Positions 17,939 through 25,585 of a DNA stretch of 64,000 nt are shown here, in pieces. Origin of the DNA: Rhodanobacter sp. MP7CTX1 (GTDB lineage Bacteria; Pseudomonadota; Gammaproteobacteria; Xanthomonadales; Rhodanobacteraceae). The stretch is from assembly GCF_014205795.1 (NCBI RefSeq), contig NZ_JACHCN010000004.1:261028-325027 (forward strand), written 5' to 3'. A program made the translations under genes and the position numbers. The notes below the pieces were generated by a model. That model saw only the letters and a list, made by a program, of their open reading frames with translations. It had not been told where the DNA came from and ran no database searches. Positions within the stretch are counted from its first letter, which is position 1; every line of letters begins with the position of its first letter.

Positions 17939-17940
17939 AA

Positions 17941-17970
17941 AACAAAAGCGGCGGCCGGAAGGCCGCCGCT
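17941..17970 (-). terminator. Intrinsic terminator of the S9 peptidase gene
   Basis: On the minus strand a 10-bp stem AGCGGCGGCC with loop TTCC is followed by TTTTGTTTTC, beginning about 20 bp after the stop codon. A textbook intrinsic terminator. Confidence 0.85.
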
Positions 17971-17989
17971 CTTATTGAAAAAAACAAAC

Positions 17990-20119
17990 TCAGTTCGACG
18001 CAGCTTTCGGTGCGTCCGTGGCCGTCCACTGCTTCAGCCATGCGTTGACAGCATCATGCCACTGAACGCTGTTATGCGGCTTCAGCACCCAATGATTTTC
18101 ATCCGGAAAGGTCAGCAATTCGCTGGGAATGCCTCGACGCTGCAACGCAGTGAATGCACCAAGCCCCTGGGTGATCGGAATACGGAAATCATTGCCGCTG
18201 TGCACCACCAGCATCGGCACGCGCCAATCCTTGACGTGGTTGACCGGGTTGAACTTCTCGTAGTTCTGCGGATGGTCAAACAGCGTGCCGCCATTTTCCT
18301 TCTCCTCGAACCACAACTCCTCGGTGTCGTAGTACATCGAACGCGCATCGAACACACCGTCGTGATCGACCAGGCACTTCCATGGCTGGTTCCATACACC
18401 AGCGATCCAGTACGTCATGTAGCCGCCGTAGCTAGCGCCGAGCGCGCAGGCACGATTGCCGTCGAGGAAACTGTACTTGTCCAGCGCAGCCTTCCAGCCG
18501 AGCTTCAGATCTTCCAGCGGCTTGCCGCCCCAATCGCCGGAAATGGCATCGGTGAACGCCTGCCCGTAACCCGTGGAACCGTGGAAGTTCACCGTCACCA
18601 CCGCGAAACCCTGCCCCGCATAGGTCTGCGGATTCCACCGATAGCTCCACTCATTGCTCATCGCACCCTGCGGGCCACCATGGATGATGAAAGCCACGGG
18701 ATAGGTCTTGCCCGGCTGGTAGTCGACGGGCTTGACCACATAACCCTGCACGGTCTCGTTGTTCCAGCCCTTGAAGTTGAAGAATTCGAAGTCGCCGACT
18801 TTGACGTTCTTCAGATCTTCCGCATTGAAATGGGTGACCTGTTTCAGATCGCTGCCATCCGCTGCCGCGAGGTACAGATCCGCTGGTCGCTTCAAGTCAT
18901 CGCGTGCCACCACCAGCTTGCCGGCAGCCATCGAATAACCCTCCACCGCCCCATCGTCAACCAGCTGGCTGACCTTGCCGCTGGCCGCATCAATCGCAAA
19001 CAGCGGGTGCTGGCCATTGTCGTCTGTCGTCGCATACAGCGTCTTGCCATCGGCGGAAATCGTCAGACTGCCAGCCGAGCGATCCCACTGCGGATCCACC
19101 TCATGCTTCGCACCGGTAGCCAGATCGAGAGCCATGATCGCGAAGCGATCGGCCTCGAAGCCAGGTGTCTTCATTGCCAGGTAATACAACGTCTTGCCAT
19201 CCGGCGACAGCACCGGATCGGCATCCCATGCCTTGTTGTCGGCGGTGAGACTCTTCGGCACGGCCGAGCCATCCACCGGAACCTGGTACACATCGAAATT
19301 CGTCGACCATGGTTCGCTGTTACCGGCGATGCGCGCATCGAAATACACGCTGCGCCCATCCGGCGAGAAGGCGAACTCGCTCTCGTCGCCAAACGGTTTG
19401 CTCGGCACATCGCCGTCGATGCCTCGACTCAGCAAGGTTGGCTCGGCCGGCAACTGACCTTTGCCATCGAAGCTGGCGACATATAGCTGGTTGCGCCGAC
19501 CGTTCGCCCAGGTATCCCAATGCCGCACGAATAGCTTGGTATAAAGCGTGCCGCTAGCCTTGTCCTTGTCGCGTGCATCGACGCGTTGCTTGCTGCAATC
19601 CAAAGTGGCGCAATCGGTGAACACTTCATACGACAGCAGCACGCGCTTGCCATCCGGCGATAGTTTGTAGTCGTTGATATCCAGCGGCGTATGGCTCACC
19701 TGCACCGCCGCCGCATGTTTGGCTAGATTCAAGCCCTCCTTGCGACCCATATCCAACTGCCAAAGCTGCGCCACCCCCTTGGCCGGCGCCACAAAATACA
19801 AGCTGCGCCCATCCACCGACCAACGCGCCGACCCCGCCTTGTCCTGCACCTTGACCGGCTGCCCGCCCTGTGTGAGATCCAGCACATAGACCGCGTTGAT
19901 GCCCTTGTTCGCGGCATAGTCCGTGCTGCGCACTCCAAACGCGGCATAGCGCCCATCCGGCGACAACTGCGGATCGCTGACCCGATCCATCATCACCAGG
20001 TCGCGCACATTGAACGGATGCGGCCCCTGCGTGTTGACGAACGTGGTGTCCACAGCATCACCCGCCATCGCAGGCACAGCCACCAGCGCAAGCAACAGCG
20101 CGGCAAGTAGAGGTTTCAT
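17990..20119 (-). CDS. S9 family prolyl oligopeptidase-type peptidase, secreted
   Basis: 709 aa from ATG 20119, directly before a cleavable signal peptide (MKPLLAALLLALVAVPAMAG). Residues about 30-430 have repeated beta-propeller blades (SPDGRYAAFGVRS, SPDGKRVLLSYE, SPDGRSVYFDAR, SADGKTLYATTD). The C-terminal alpha/beta-hydrolase domain has the nucleophile Ser563 in GASYGGYMTYW, with the Asp in HSGNDFRIP and the His in DENHWVLKPHNS. Such enzymes are periplasmic or exported dipeptidyl or acylaminoacyl peptidases. Monocistronic, with its own terminator. Confidence 0.94.
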   Translation of the reverse strand: MKPLLAALLLALVAVPAMAGDAVDTTFVNTQGPHPFNVRDLVMMDRVSDPQLSPDGRYAAFGVRSTDYAANKGINAVYVLDLTQGGQPVKVQDKAGSARWSVDGRSLYFVAPAKGVAQLWQLDMGRKEGLNLAKHAAAVQVSHTPLDINDYKLSPDGKRVLLSYEVFTDCATLDCSKQRVDARDKDKASGTLYTKLFVRHWDTWANGRRNQLYVASFDGKGQLPAEPTLLSRGIDGDVPSKPFGDESEFAFSPDGRSVYFDARIAGNSEPWSTNFDVYQVPVDGSAVPKSLTADNKAWDADPVLSPDGKTLYYLAMKTPGFEADRFAIMALDLATGAKHEVDPQWDRSAGSLTISADGKTLYATTDDNGQHPLFAIDAASGKVSQLVDDGAVEGYSMAAGKLVVARDDLKRPADLYLAAADGSDLKQVTHFNAEDLKNVKVGDFEFFNFKGWNNETVQGYVVKPVDYQPGKTYPVAFIIHGGPQGAMSNEWSYRWNPQTYAGQGFAVVTVNFHGSTGYGQAFTDAISGDWGGKPLEDLKLGWKAALDKYSFLDGNRACALGASYGGYMTYWIAGVWNQPWKCLVDHDGVFDARSMYYDTEELWFEEKENGGTLFDHPQNYEKFNPVNHVKDWRVPMLVVHSGNDFRIPITQGLGAFTALQRRGIPSELLTFPDENHWVLKPHNSVQWHDAVNAWLKQWTATDAPKAASN

Positions 20120-20333
20120 CGGAGATTTCCCTAGTTGACTCAAAACGTGACGGTAAGCGTGTGGCGTGCGAGACGCAAGCGATCCCGATGGTCGCCTAAA
20201 GATGGTCGCGCGCGCCGGACGTTTCCACACATCTGCGCCTGCACATCGACAGGTGCTCGCCAGCTGCAACGATGCACGCGACAAAGTATATTTCGGCCTG
20301 ATCTTCCATTGCCATTATCGTGGAAACCGCACC

Positions 20334-21101
20334 ATGTCACGCTGGAAAGCCTCCGCCATCCACTTGTCCATCAGCTTAGTCGTGGCTGCGATCGTTGTTA
20401 CCTTGCTATATACGCTGTGGTTTCCACCACCATATTTTATCGCCGCAGGCGCCGGCACCCTGATACCACTACTGATGGGCGTCGACATAGCCATCGGCCC
20501 CCTGTTGACCCTGTTGGTCATGAGGCCGGGTAAACCGAAGAGGCTGCGACGACTGGATCTGTCGATCATCGTTGCCTTGCAGGTCGTGGCATTCAGCTAT
20601 GGCTTTCATGTCATCTGTCTGGCACGCCCGGTATTCATCGTAGGGGAGGTCGACCGGCTGGTCGTCGTGGCGGCCGATCAACTGAGCGATGCCGATTTGG
20701 CCAAGGCCAGCCGTCCGGAATACAGCAGCCGCTCCTGGGGTGGGCCGCGACTGGTGGGTGCGTTGCCACCCAAAGGTGACCGCGCTTTCGACGTTGCTGC
20801 GCATGCCATGGCCGGCGGCAAGGACATCGATCAGCTACCTGAGTTCTACGTACCCTACGAACAGGTTTTCAATGTCCTGATGAAGCACAGCCGCCCGTTG
20901 GGGCAGCTCAAGCCCCAAGATGCCAGGCAGCGAGCGCAGCTTGCACAGTTGGAAAATGCCGCTGCCTCTAGCAAGCGGGCTTTGTATTTCCTGCCACTCG
21001 AGCGTCGCGACGTGGATTACACGGCTATTATCTCGCCCGATCAGAAGCAACCTATTTCCGTTCTTGCCATCGACCCGTGGGTCACCCCTGTAAGAAAGTG
21101 A
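20334..21101 (+). CDS. tfpX: TfpX/TfpZ family type IV pilin accessory protein
   Basis: 255 aa inner-membrane protein. About three transmembrane segments lie in residues 8-95 (VVAAIVVTLLYTLWFPPPYF, LIPLLMGVDIAIGPLLTLLV with the family DIAIGPLLT motif, then LSIIVALQVVAFSYGFHVI), followed by a soluble domain. TfpX and TfpZ assist assembly or modification of particular pilins in Pseudomonas and Xanthomonas. Here the gene precedes pilA on the same strand, about 308 bp upstream, whereas in Pseudomonas the accessory gene usually follows pilA. ATG 20334 begins just before the first helix; the upstream open reading is not conserved-looking. Confidence 0.88.
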   Translation: MSRWKASAIHLSISLVVAAIVVTLLYTLWFPPPYFIAAGAGTLIPLLMGVDIAIGPLLTLLVMRPGKPKRLRRLDLSIIVALQVVAFSYGFHVICLARPVFIVGEVDRLVVVAADQLSDADLAKASRPEYSSRSWGGPRLVGALPPKGDRAFDVAAHAMAGGKDIDQLPEFYVPYEQVFNVLMKHSRPLGQLKPQDARQRAQLAQLENAAASSKRALYFLPLERRDVDYTAIISPDQKQPISVLAIDPWVTPVRK

Positions 21102-21252
21102 CACACCGCGTCACTTGATGACGCTTATTTGCAGCTCGCGACGACCTGACGCGACGCATTCGACAAATCCTCAAATTAGCCCCACCTTCCCAGTTGCCGC
21201 GCTATGCGCACTAACGCACAATCACTCAACCTGCCAAGCACAAATGCTCGTT

Positions 21253-21281
21253 TGGCAAGGGAATGGCATGTGACGTGCTAG
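21253..21281 (+). promoter_or_regulatory. Candidate sigma-54 promoter(s) of pilA
   Basis: Two overlapping matches to the -24/-12 pattern with the invariant GG-N10-GC spacing: TGGCAAGGGAATGGCA (21253-21268) and TGGCATGTGACGTGCT (21264-21279). The first fits the consensus better. Pilin genes in Pseudomonas and Xanthomonas are RpoN/PilR-dependent, which supports the call. Either would give a leader of roughly 120-130 nt. Confidence 0.55.
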
Positions 21282-21324
21282 ATCTGCAACGAGCTTCCTG
21301 GTCGTTCCTGACCGCGAGTATGGG

Positions 21325-21353
21325 GTCCTATCCCGCCTAGGGGGATACGGGAC
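21325..21353 (+). promoter_or_regulatory. Leader hairpin in the pilA 5' UTR
   Basis: Inverted repeat GTCCTATCCC ... GGGATA(CG)GGAC, with a 2-nt bulge, about 57 nt upstream of the pilA start and inside the predicted leader. It may protect this abundant transcript or affect translation; no function is shown. Confidence 0.4.
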
Positions 21354-21409
21354 TGGGGCTCAGGGGGCATCACTACGGTTAGCTAACCAAACAGAGGAAA
21401 GGAACCACC

Positions 21410-21847
21410 ATGAAGAACATGCAGAAAGGATTTACCCTGATCGAACTGATGATCGTGGTTGCGATCATCGCCATCCTGACCGCCATTGCGCTGCCGGCGT
21501 ATCAGGATTACACCATCCGCTCGAAGACTACGGAGACCATGGTGCAGATGGATGCGGCCAAGCTGGCCGTTACCGAAACGGCGGCCTCCTTGGGCGGCCT
21601 GACGAAAGTAACTGCAACCAATGCGGGCTACAGCTTCCCTGCGACTGGTACCACCTACGTCGCGACGGTTGCCATCACTAACGGAACCGGTGTTGTCACG
21701 GGCACCTCCCGGAATACCGGCGCTGCTGCTGCCAATCAAATCCTCCTGAACCCGACCCAGGCAAGTCCGAGTGCCCCGATCGTATGGGCATGCCATCCTG
21801 GCGCGACTGGCTTGCCGAAGTACCTGCCGGCCAGCTGCCGTACCTAA
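21410..21847 (+). CDS. pilA: Type IV pilin, major subunit
   Basis: 145 aa prepilin. A short leader of seven residues ends in KG, and the mature protein starts [20 protein letters not shown] with Glu at mature position 5, the PilD cleavage and methylation signature. The C-terminal disulfide pair is Cys128 and Cys143 (WACHPG...PASCRT), forming a small D-loop. The middle is rich in Thr, Ala and Gly. A strong purine ribosome-binding site (AGAGGAAAGG) precedes the ATG. Followed at once by an intrinsic terminator and a GT-C gene. Confidence 0.97.
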   Translation: MKNMQKGFTLIELMIVVAIIAILTAIALPAYQDYTIRSKTTETMVQMDAAKLAVTETAASLGGLTKVTATNAGYSFPATGTTYVATVAITNGTGVVTGTSRNTGAAAANQILLNPTQASPSAPIVWACHPGATGLPKYLPASCRT

Positions 21848-21853
21848 TCGAAG

Positions 21854-23878
21854 TTGACTGGCATCCTGCCGTCGTCATCGCTGCCCCGGAGCGCCTCGCG
21901 CGACCGGGGCAGTTTTATTACGCGCCCGTTAACCTGGCTGTACTGCTTGCTGGCACTGACCATCCTGGTCTACCTACCCGGTCTCCACGGCCCCTTTCTA
22001 TTCGACGATCCGCCTAATCTGATCTTGCCTATTCAAGAGTGGATGCATGGACAGATCGGCTGGGACCAATTCGTTTTCGGCAACGACTCCGGCCTGCTTG
22101 GCCGGCCATTGTCGATGTTGACTTTTTTCGCGAATGCAGCGACTACCGGCCTGGCCACGTTTCCGTTCAAGCTGACCAATCTAGTTATCCATCTTGCGTG
22201 CGGCATGCTCGTCTATGCGTTGCTGTCACGCCTGTTGCTATATGACCCTCAGTTCGCATCGCAAGCAAAACGCATCGCTCTAGTCGTCAGCGCGCTATGG
22301 CTACTGCATCCTATGCAGGTAAGCACGGTGCTATATATCGTGCAGCGAATGGCTCAATTGAGCACGCTGTTCACATTGATGGCGCTGCTTGCCTACGTCC
22401 ACGGACGAATGGAGCTTGAGCAAAACCGCCAGCGCAATGGGCTACTGCTACTGTTTCTTGCGCTACCTTTGGCCACCTTATGCGCCACGTTTAGCAAGGA
22501 AAACGGGGCATTGGTCCCACTCCTGTGCGCAATTCTTGAATTGGCCTATTTCCGCGCCAGTACTGCCATGCCTCGTCCGCGCGCGGTGCATATGTTCTTC
22601 GTATTGTTTCTGCTGCTCCCGGTTGTACTGGTATTGTCCTATTACGGCATGCACCCGCACCGTCTGATCGACAGCTATCAGGGCCGCCTGTTCACCTTGG
22701 GCGAGCGGCTGCTGAGCGAGCCTCGAGCGCTGATGGACTATTTGGGAGCATTGCTGCTGCCTCGTGGCGCGTTACTAGGCCTGTACACTGACGACTTCGC
22801 AATATCGCATGGCCTGCTTGATCCGCCATCCACGCTTTTTGCCATCATCGGCCTAGTTGCACTTGCTAGCTCAGCCCTGTTCATGCGAATGCGTCTGCCG
22901 GCATACTTTGCTGGAATCGCACTGTATTTGGCAGCGCAGATCATGGAGTCGACAGTATTTCCACTGGAACTCTACTTCGAGCATCGCAACTACCTGCCCT
23001 CGATAGGCCTTTTTCTAGCCGCTGTTGCACTAGCTGCCTCGCTGATCACGCGTGTCTTGCCGCATACGCATCGACCCGGCCACATTCGTCGCCTGATCGG
23101 CTTAAGTACCGTGGCGCTATTTGCCGTGCTGAGCCTGGCGACACTAATTCGCGCATCGGCGTGGAGTTCATGGCACGGACTGGCGGCTGAGGGCGTCCAA
23201 CAGCACCCAAATTCCATGCGAGCTCTGCTTGATGACGCGGTCATGTTACAACTGCAGGGTCGCTACGACGAAACTCAGCAAATATTCGACCACATGGCCG
23301 CTATCGACAATCCGGCGGCAAGACATGTGGCCCTAATTGATACAGTTGCACTGCAATGCATGGCTCACGGACAAGTTACAGCCGGTGCCTTGGTCAATAT
23401 GAGGACTGTTGTTGGCGCGAAACTGCAATTGGCCGAGATGTTGGCCTTTGAAAATTTCAGCAATTATCTGCAGGATCACGATTGCCAGGGGCTGAGTAAA
23501 GTCGCGTTCGCAACTATCTTGATTGATGTGGTCAATGCCGCGCCGCAACCAGCTACGCTTACCCCCCTGTGGCGCACTCGTTTTAATGCTGCTCGTCTAT
23601 ACTTAGCTGCTGGTATGAATGCACAAGGGATGGAGCAAACAGCGCGCGCATGGATGCCGGGCACAGCAGATGTCGCCGTAGGCATCCTGCTTGCTCGGTT
23701 GTATTACAACAACGGCGACCCAGCTAGCTCGCAATTGATTCTGAACGATGCACGTAAACGTATCGGCCACATGGATAAGAAAAATCTAACACTGATTGAC
23801 AAATTGCAGCGCCAACTCGATGGTATACCGACCAAGTCGGCGGCTGCGGTCGGCGTGCATGCAGAACATTCGTCTTGA
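21854..23878 (+). CDS. GT-C-type membrane glycosyltransferase-like protein with TPR-like C terminus
   Basis: 674 aa if it starts at the TTG at 21854, which lacks a clear ribosome-binding site; no ATG or GTG follows before the first membrane helix, so the start is uncertain. About ten transmembrane helices occupy residues 28-430. The first periplasmic loop has FLFDDPPN (Asp51-Asp52), the acidic pair expected of GT-C enzymes, and a later loop has FEHRNYLPS. The C-terminal 240 aa are helical and TPR-like. This layout resembles TMTC-type O-mannosyltransferases and bacterial oligosaccharide-transferring enzymes. A homologue follows the second pilin. Role inferred: adds a glycan to the pilin. Confidence 0.7.
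   Translation: MTGILPSSSLPRSASRDRGSFITRPLTWLYCLLALTILVYLPGLHGPFLFDDPPNLILPIQEWMHGQIGWDQFVFGNDSGLLGRPLSMLTFFANAATTGLATFPFKLTNLVIHLACGMLVYALLSRLLLYDPQFASQAKRIALVVSALWLLHPMQVSTVLYIVQRMAQLSTLFTLMALLAYVHGRMELEQNRQRNGLLLLFLALPLATLCATFSKENGALVPLLCAILELAYFRASTAMPRPRAVHMFFVLFLLLPVVLVLSYYGMHPHRLIDSYQGRLFTLGERLLSEPRALMDYLGALLLPRGALLGLYTDDFAISHGLLDPPSTLFAIIGLVALASSALFMRMRLPAYFAGIALYLAAQIMESTVFPLELYFEHRNYLPSIGLFLAAVALAASLITRVLPHTHRPGHIRRLIGLSTVALFAVLSLATLIRASAWSSWHGLAAEGVQQHPNSMRALLDDAVMLQLQGRYDETQQIFDHMAAIDNPAARHVALIDTVALQCMAHGQVTAGALVNMRTVVGAKLQLAEMLAFENFSNYLQDHDCQGLSKVAFATILIDVVNAAPQPATLTPLWRTRFNAARLYLAAGMNAQGMEQTARAWMPGTADVAVGILLARLYYNNGDPASSQLILNDARKRIGHMDKKNLTLIDKLQRQLDGIPTKSAAAVGVHAEHSS
21881..21919 (+). 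terminator. Intrinsic terminator of pilA, inside the start of the next ORF
   Basis: A 9-bp perfect stem CTGCCCCGG/CCGGGGCAG with a nested GCGC/GCGC stem in the loop, followed directly by TTTTATT. It lies 33 bp after the pilA stop and within the 5' end of the reading frame of the downstream GT-C gene. Confidence 0.85.
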
Positions 23879-24014
23879 GCAATGTGCTCAAGCAGACGAG
23901 CAGTGAAGATTGCTTCTGACTCACCGCAGGTGCTGCAGAGTACTAACCGATCCATACAACTGTGCGTTGCATCAATGGATCGGGAATGCCTAAGTCAGCG
24001 GCAGGCTTCTCCGA

Positions 24015-24368
24015 ATGATTAATGCGTACCTTCGCCGCCATGTCGGCGCAGCGCTGTTCATTTTCTCGCTGATTCTGGTGGCCGCGATCTACTGGCCTGG
24101 ACTCAGCGGGAGTTGGCTTTTCGACGACTACCCCAACATCATCGACGACCAAGGGGTGCAACCCAGCGAATTAAGCATTCCGGCTCTAGTGCATACTGCA
24201 CTTTCCTCTCCCGCAAGTGATTTCAAGCGTCCGTTGGTCTCGCTGAGTCCGGCCATTGGACTGCTTTTGGCCAATCTCGAATACGTCAACGGCAACGTTG
24301 GATGCGCGAAGTTAGTGCTGACGCGAACAGGCATACCGCATGGTGGGATCAACGTAGTCAGGAAATGA
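24015..24368 (+). pseudogene. Truncated copy of the GT-C glycosyltransferase gene
   Basis: The first 76 or so codons closely match the start of the intact gene at 25586: MINAYLRRHVG, IYWPGLSGSWLFDDYPNI, then QPSELSIPALVH.ALSSPASDFKRPLVSLS. After 24245 the similarity stops and 40 unrelated residues run to a TGA at 24368. About 600 residues of membrane and TPR domains are missing. It is nearer in sequence to the second GT-C gene than to the first, so it looks like a broken duplicate of the second cassette. It may be translated but cannot be an active enzyme. Confidence 0.85.
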
Positions 24369-24927
24369 GCGTCAAACTCGAGCAATTGTTTGGGAATCCG
24401 CCACCAGCAAATGTTATCGGTAAACCGCAGCCGTAGCAGCCTCGATTTGGCATTGCTTGCAGTCATATTCGGTGCATGAGCCTCCCTCATTGCCCAAACC
24501 GCTTCAGCCCATGGCCGAAGCTCGCTGTGCCACTGCTCATCCCCGTCATCTATGGGGCCGACGACCTTCGTGCTCGGGGAGCCCGATGAAGGACAACATC
24601 TGGCTGCACTCGCGTGGAGTAGGGGAGTGGCCGATCTCCGATAGAAATCCTTCTCGCCGACCTGCCAATTACAATCAAGACTTGTCGGGCTCCCACATAA
24701 CGCGCGCGAAACTGCAGGCACGCGTTGCCCCCAAGATCGCCGAGGTTAGGCAGAACGCGTCATAATCCACCTGAAACTGGCACCCTTAAACACCGCCATT
24801 CGCACATGATGATTATCGATCGAGACATGGGAGTGGAGATGCCTGAGCGACACGTTACCGCTTGCATTACAGTTGCTGTCGGCAAAGAGCTCCGCTCTGT
24901 CATACCTTGAGCCAGGAAGTTCTGTTC
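24369..24927. other. Gap without a convincing gene between GT-C remnant and second pilin
   Basis: 559 bp with open frames on both strands but no recognisable protein. A short plus-strand reading at about 24379-24440 (VKLEQLFGNPPPANV) has a faint resemblance to the C-terminal ELEQL segment of the intact GT-C protein and may be the other end of the broken copy. Base composition drops noticeably in AT-richer patches near 24660-24700 and 24770-24800. It could be a scar of deleted or inserted DNA. Confidence 0.4.
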
Positions 24928-25446
24928 ATGAATTCACGACGCGGCATATCTGCTATCGAGATCATCGTGTTGATCCTTGTGCTAGCGGTGGTAGTCGTCA
25001 TAGCCATTCCCGCATGGCGCAGTCATCGGGCCAGAGATCGCATCGCCGACGCATTCAAGGTTACCGACGCGGCCAAGCTGGTAGTGATGGAGGCGGCCAC
25101 GGTGCATGGTGGCCTGGCCCATATCAAGGCCGGCGAACTGAGCTACAGCCCGGCAGCGGCAGCCGGCCAGTACGTGGCGCACGTCACGATTGCCGATGAT
25201 GGACGCATCACCATGAGCACCAGGGATACCGGCGCCACGCCGGATCCGGTACTGGTGCTGACTCCCTCGGAAGACTCCGCTGGCAATAACGCCGCACCGA
25301 TCAGCTGGATCTGCAACGTGGTAGTTGGTGACCCCGACCTGTTTCCAGCCAACTGCCGCACAGCCGAGCCGGCGAAAAAAACACCGACAAGCGCACCATC
25401 CGACGCGGCAACAGCTGCCGCAATGCCTCCTGCCCATACATCGTGA
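24928..25446 (+). CDS. Second type IV pilin-like protein with Ser/Thr/Pro tail
   Basis: 172 aa from ATG 24928, with AGGAAG about 9 nt upstream. The leader MNSRRG is followed by ISAIEIIVLILVLAVVVVIA: cleavage after Gly6 and Glu at mature position 5 are kept, but the usual Phe at +1 is Ile and the FTLIE box is changed. A Cys pair (SWICN...PANCRT) matches the D-loop of PilA. After the last Cys comes a 28-residue tail rich in Ala, Thr, Ser and Pro, absent from PilA. It shares the DAAKL.V.E.A...GGL region with PilA, so it is a paralogue, either a minor pilin or an alternative major one. Confidence 0.88.
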   Translation: MNSRRGISAIEIIVLILVLAVVVVIAIPAWRSHRARDRIADAFKVTDAAKLVVMEAATVHGGLAHIKAGELSYSPAAAAGQYVAHVTIADDGRITMSTRDTGATPDPVLVLTPSEDSAGNNAAPISWICNVVVGDPDLFPANCRTAEPAKKTPTSAPSDAATAAAMPPAHTS

Positions 25447-25585
25447 GTCTGATTGTCACGCGGCGAAGCAATAAAGATTGTTCGAAACATGAGGGCACTT
25501 CGTGCATAGCATGCTCGCCGTCGCCTCCCCTCGCGCGCGGTATCCAAGGCCCTGCAATGCTCCACTCCGTTACGGCTTTCACTGA

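Noticed and set aside
24128-24721. Long minus-strand ORF over the GT-C remnant
   Set aside because: It is antisense to clear GT-C homology for part of its length and has no recognised family; could hide an IS scrap, but not supportable.
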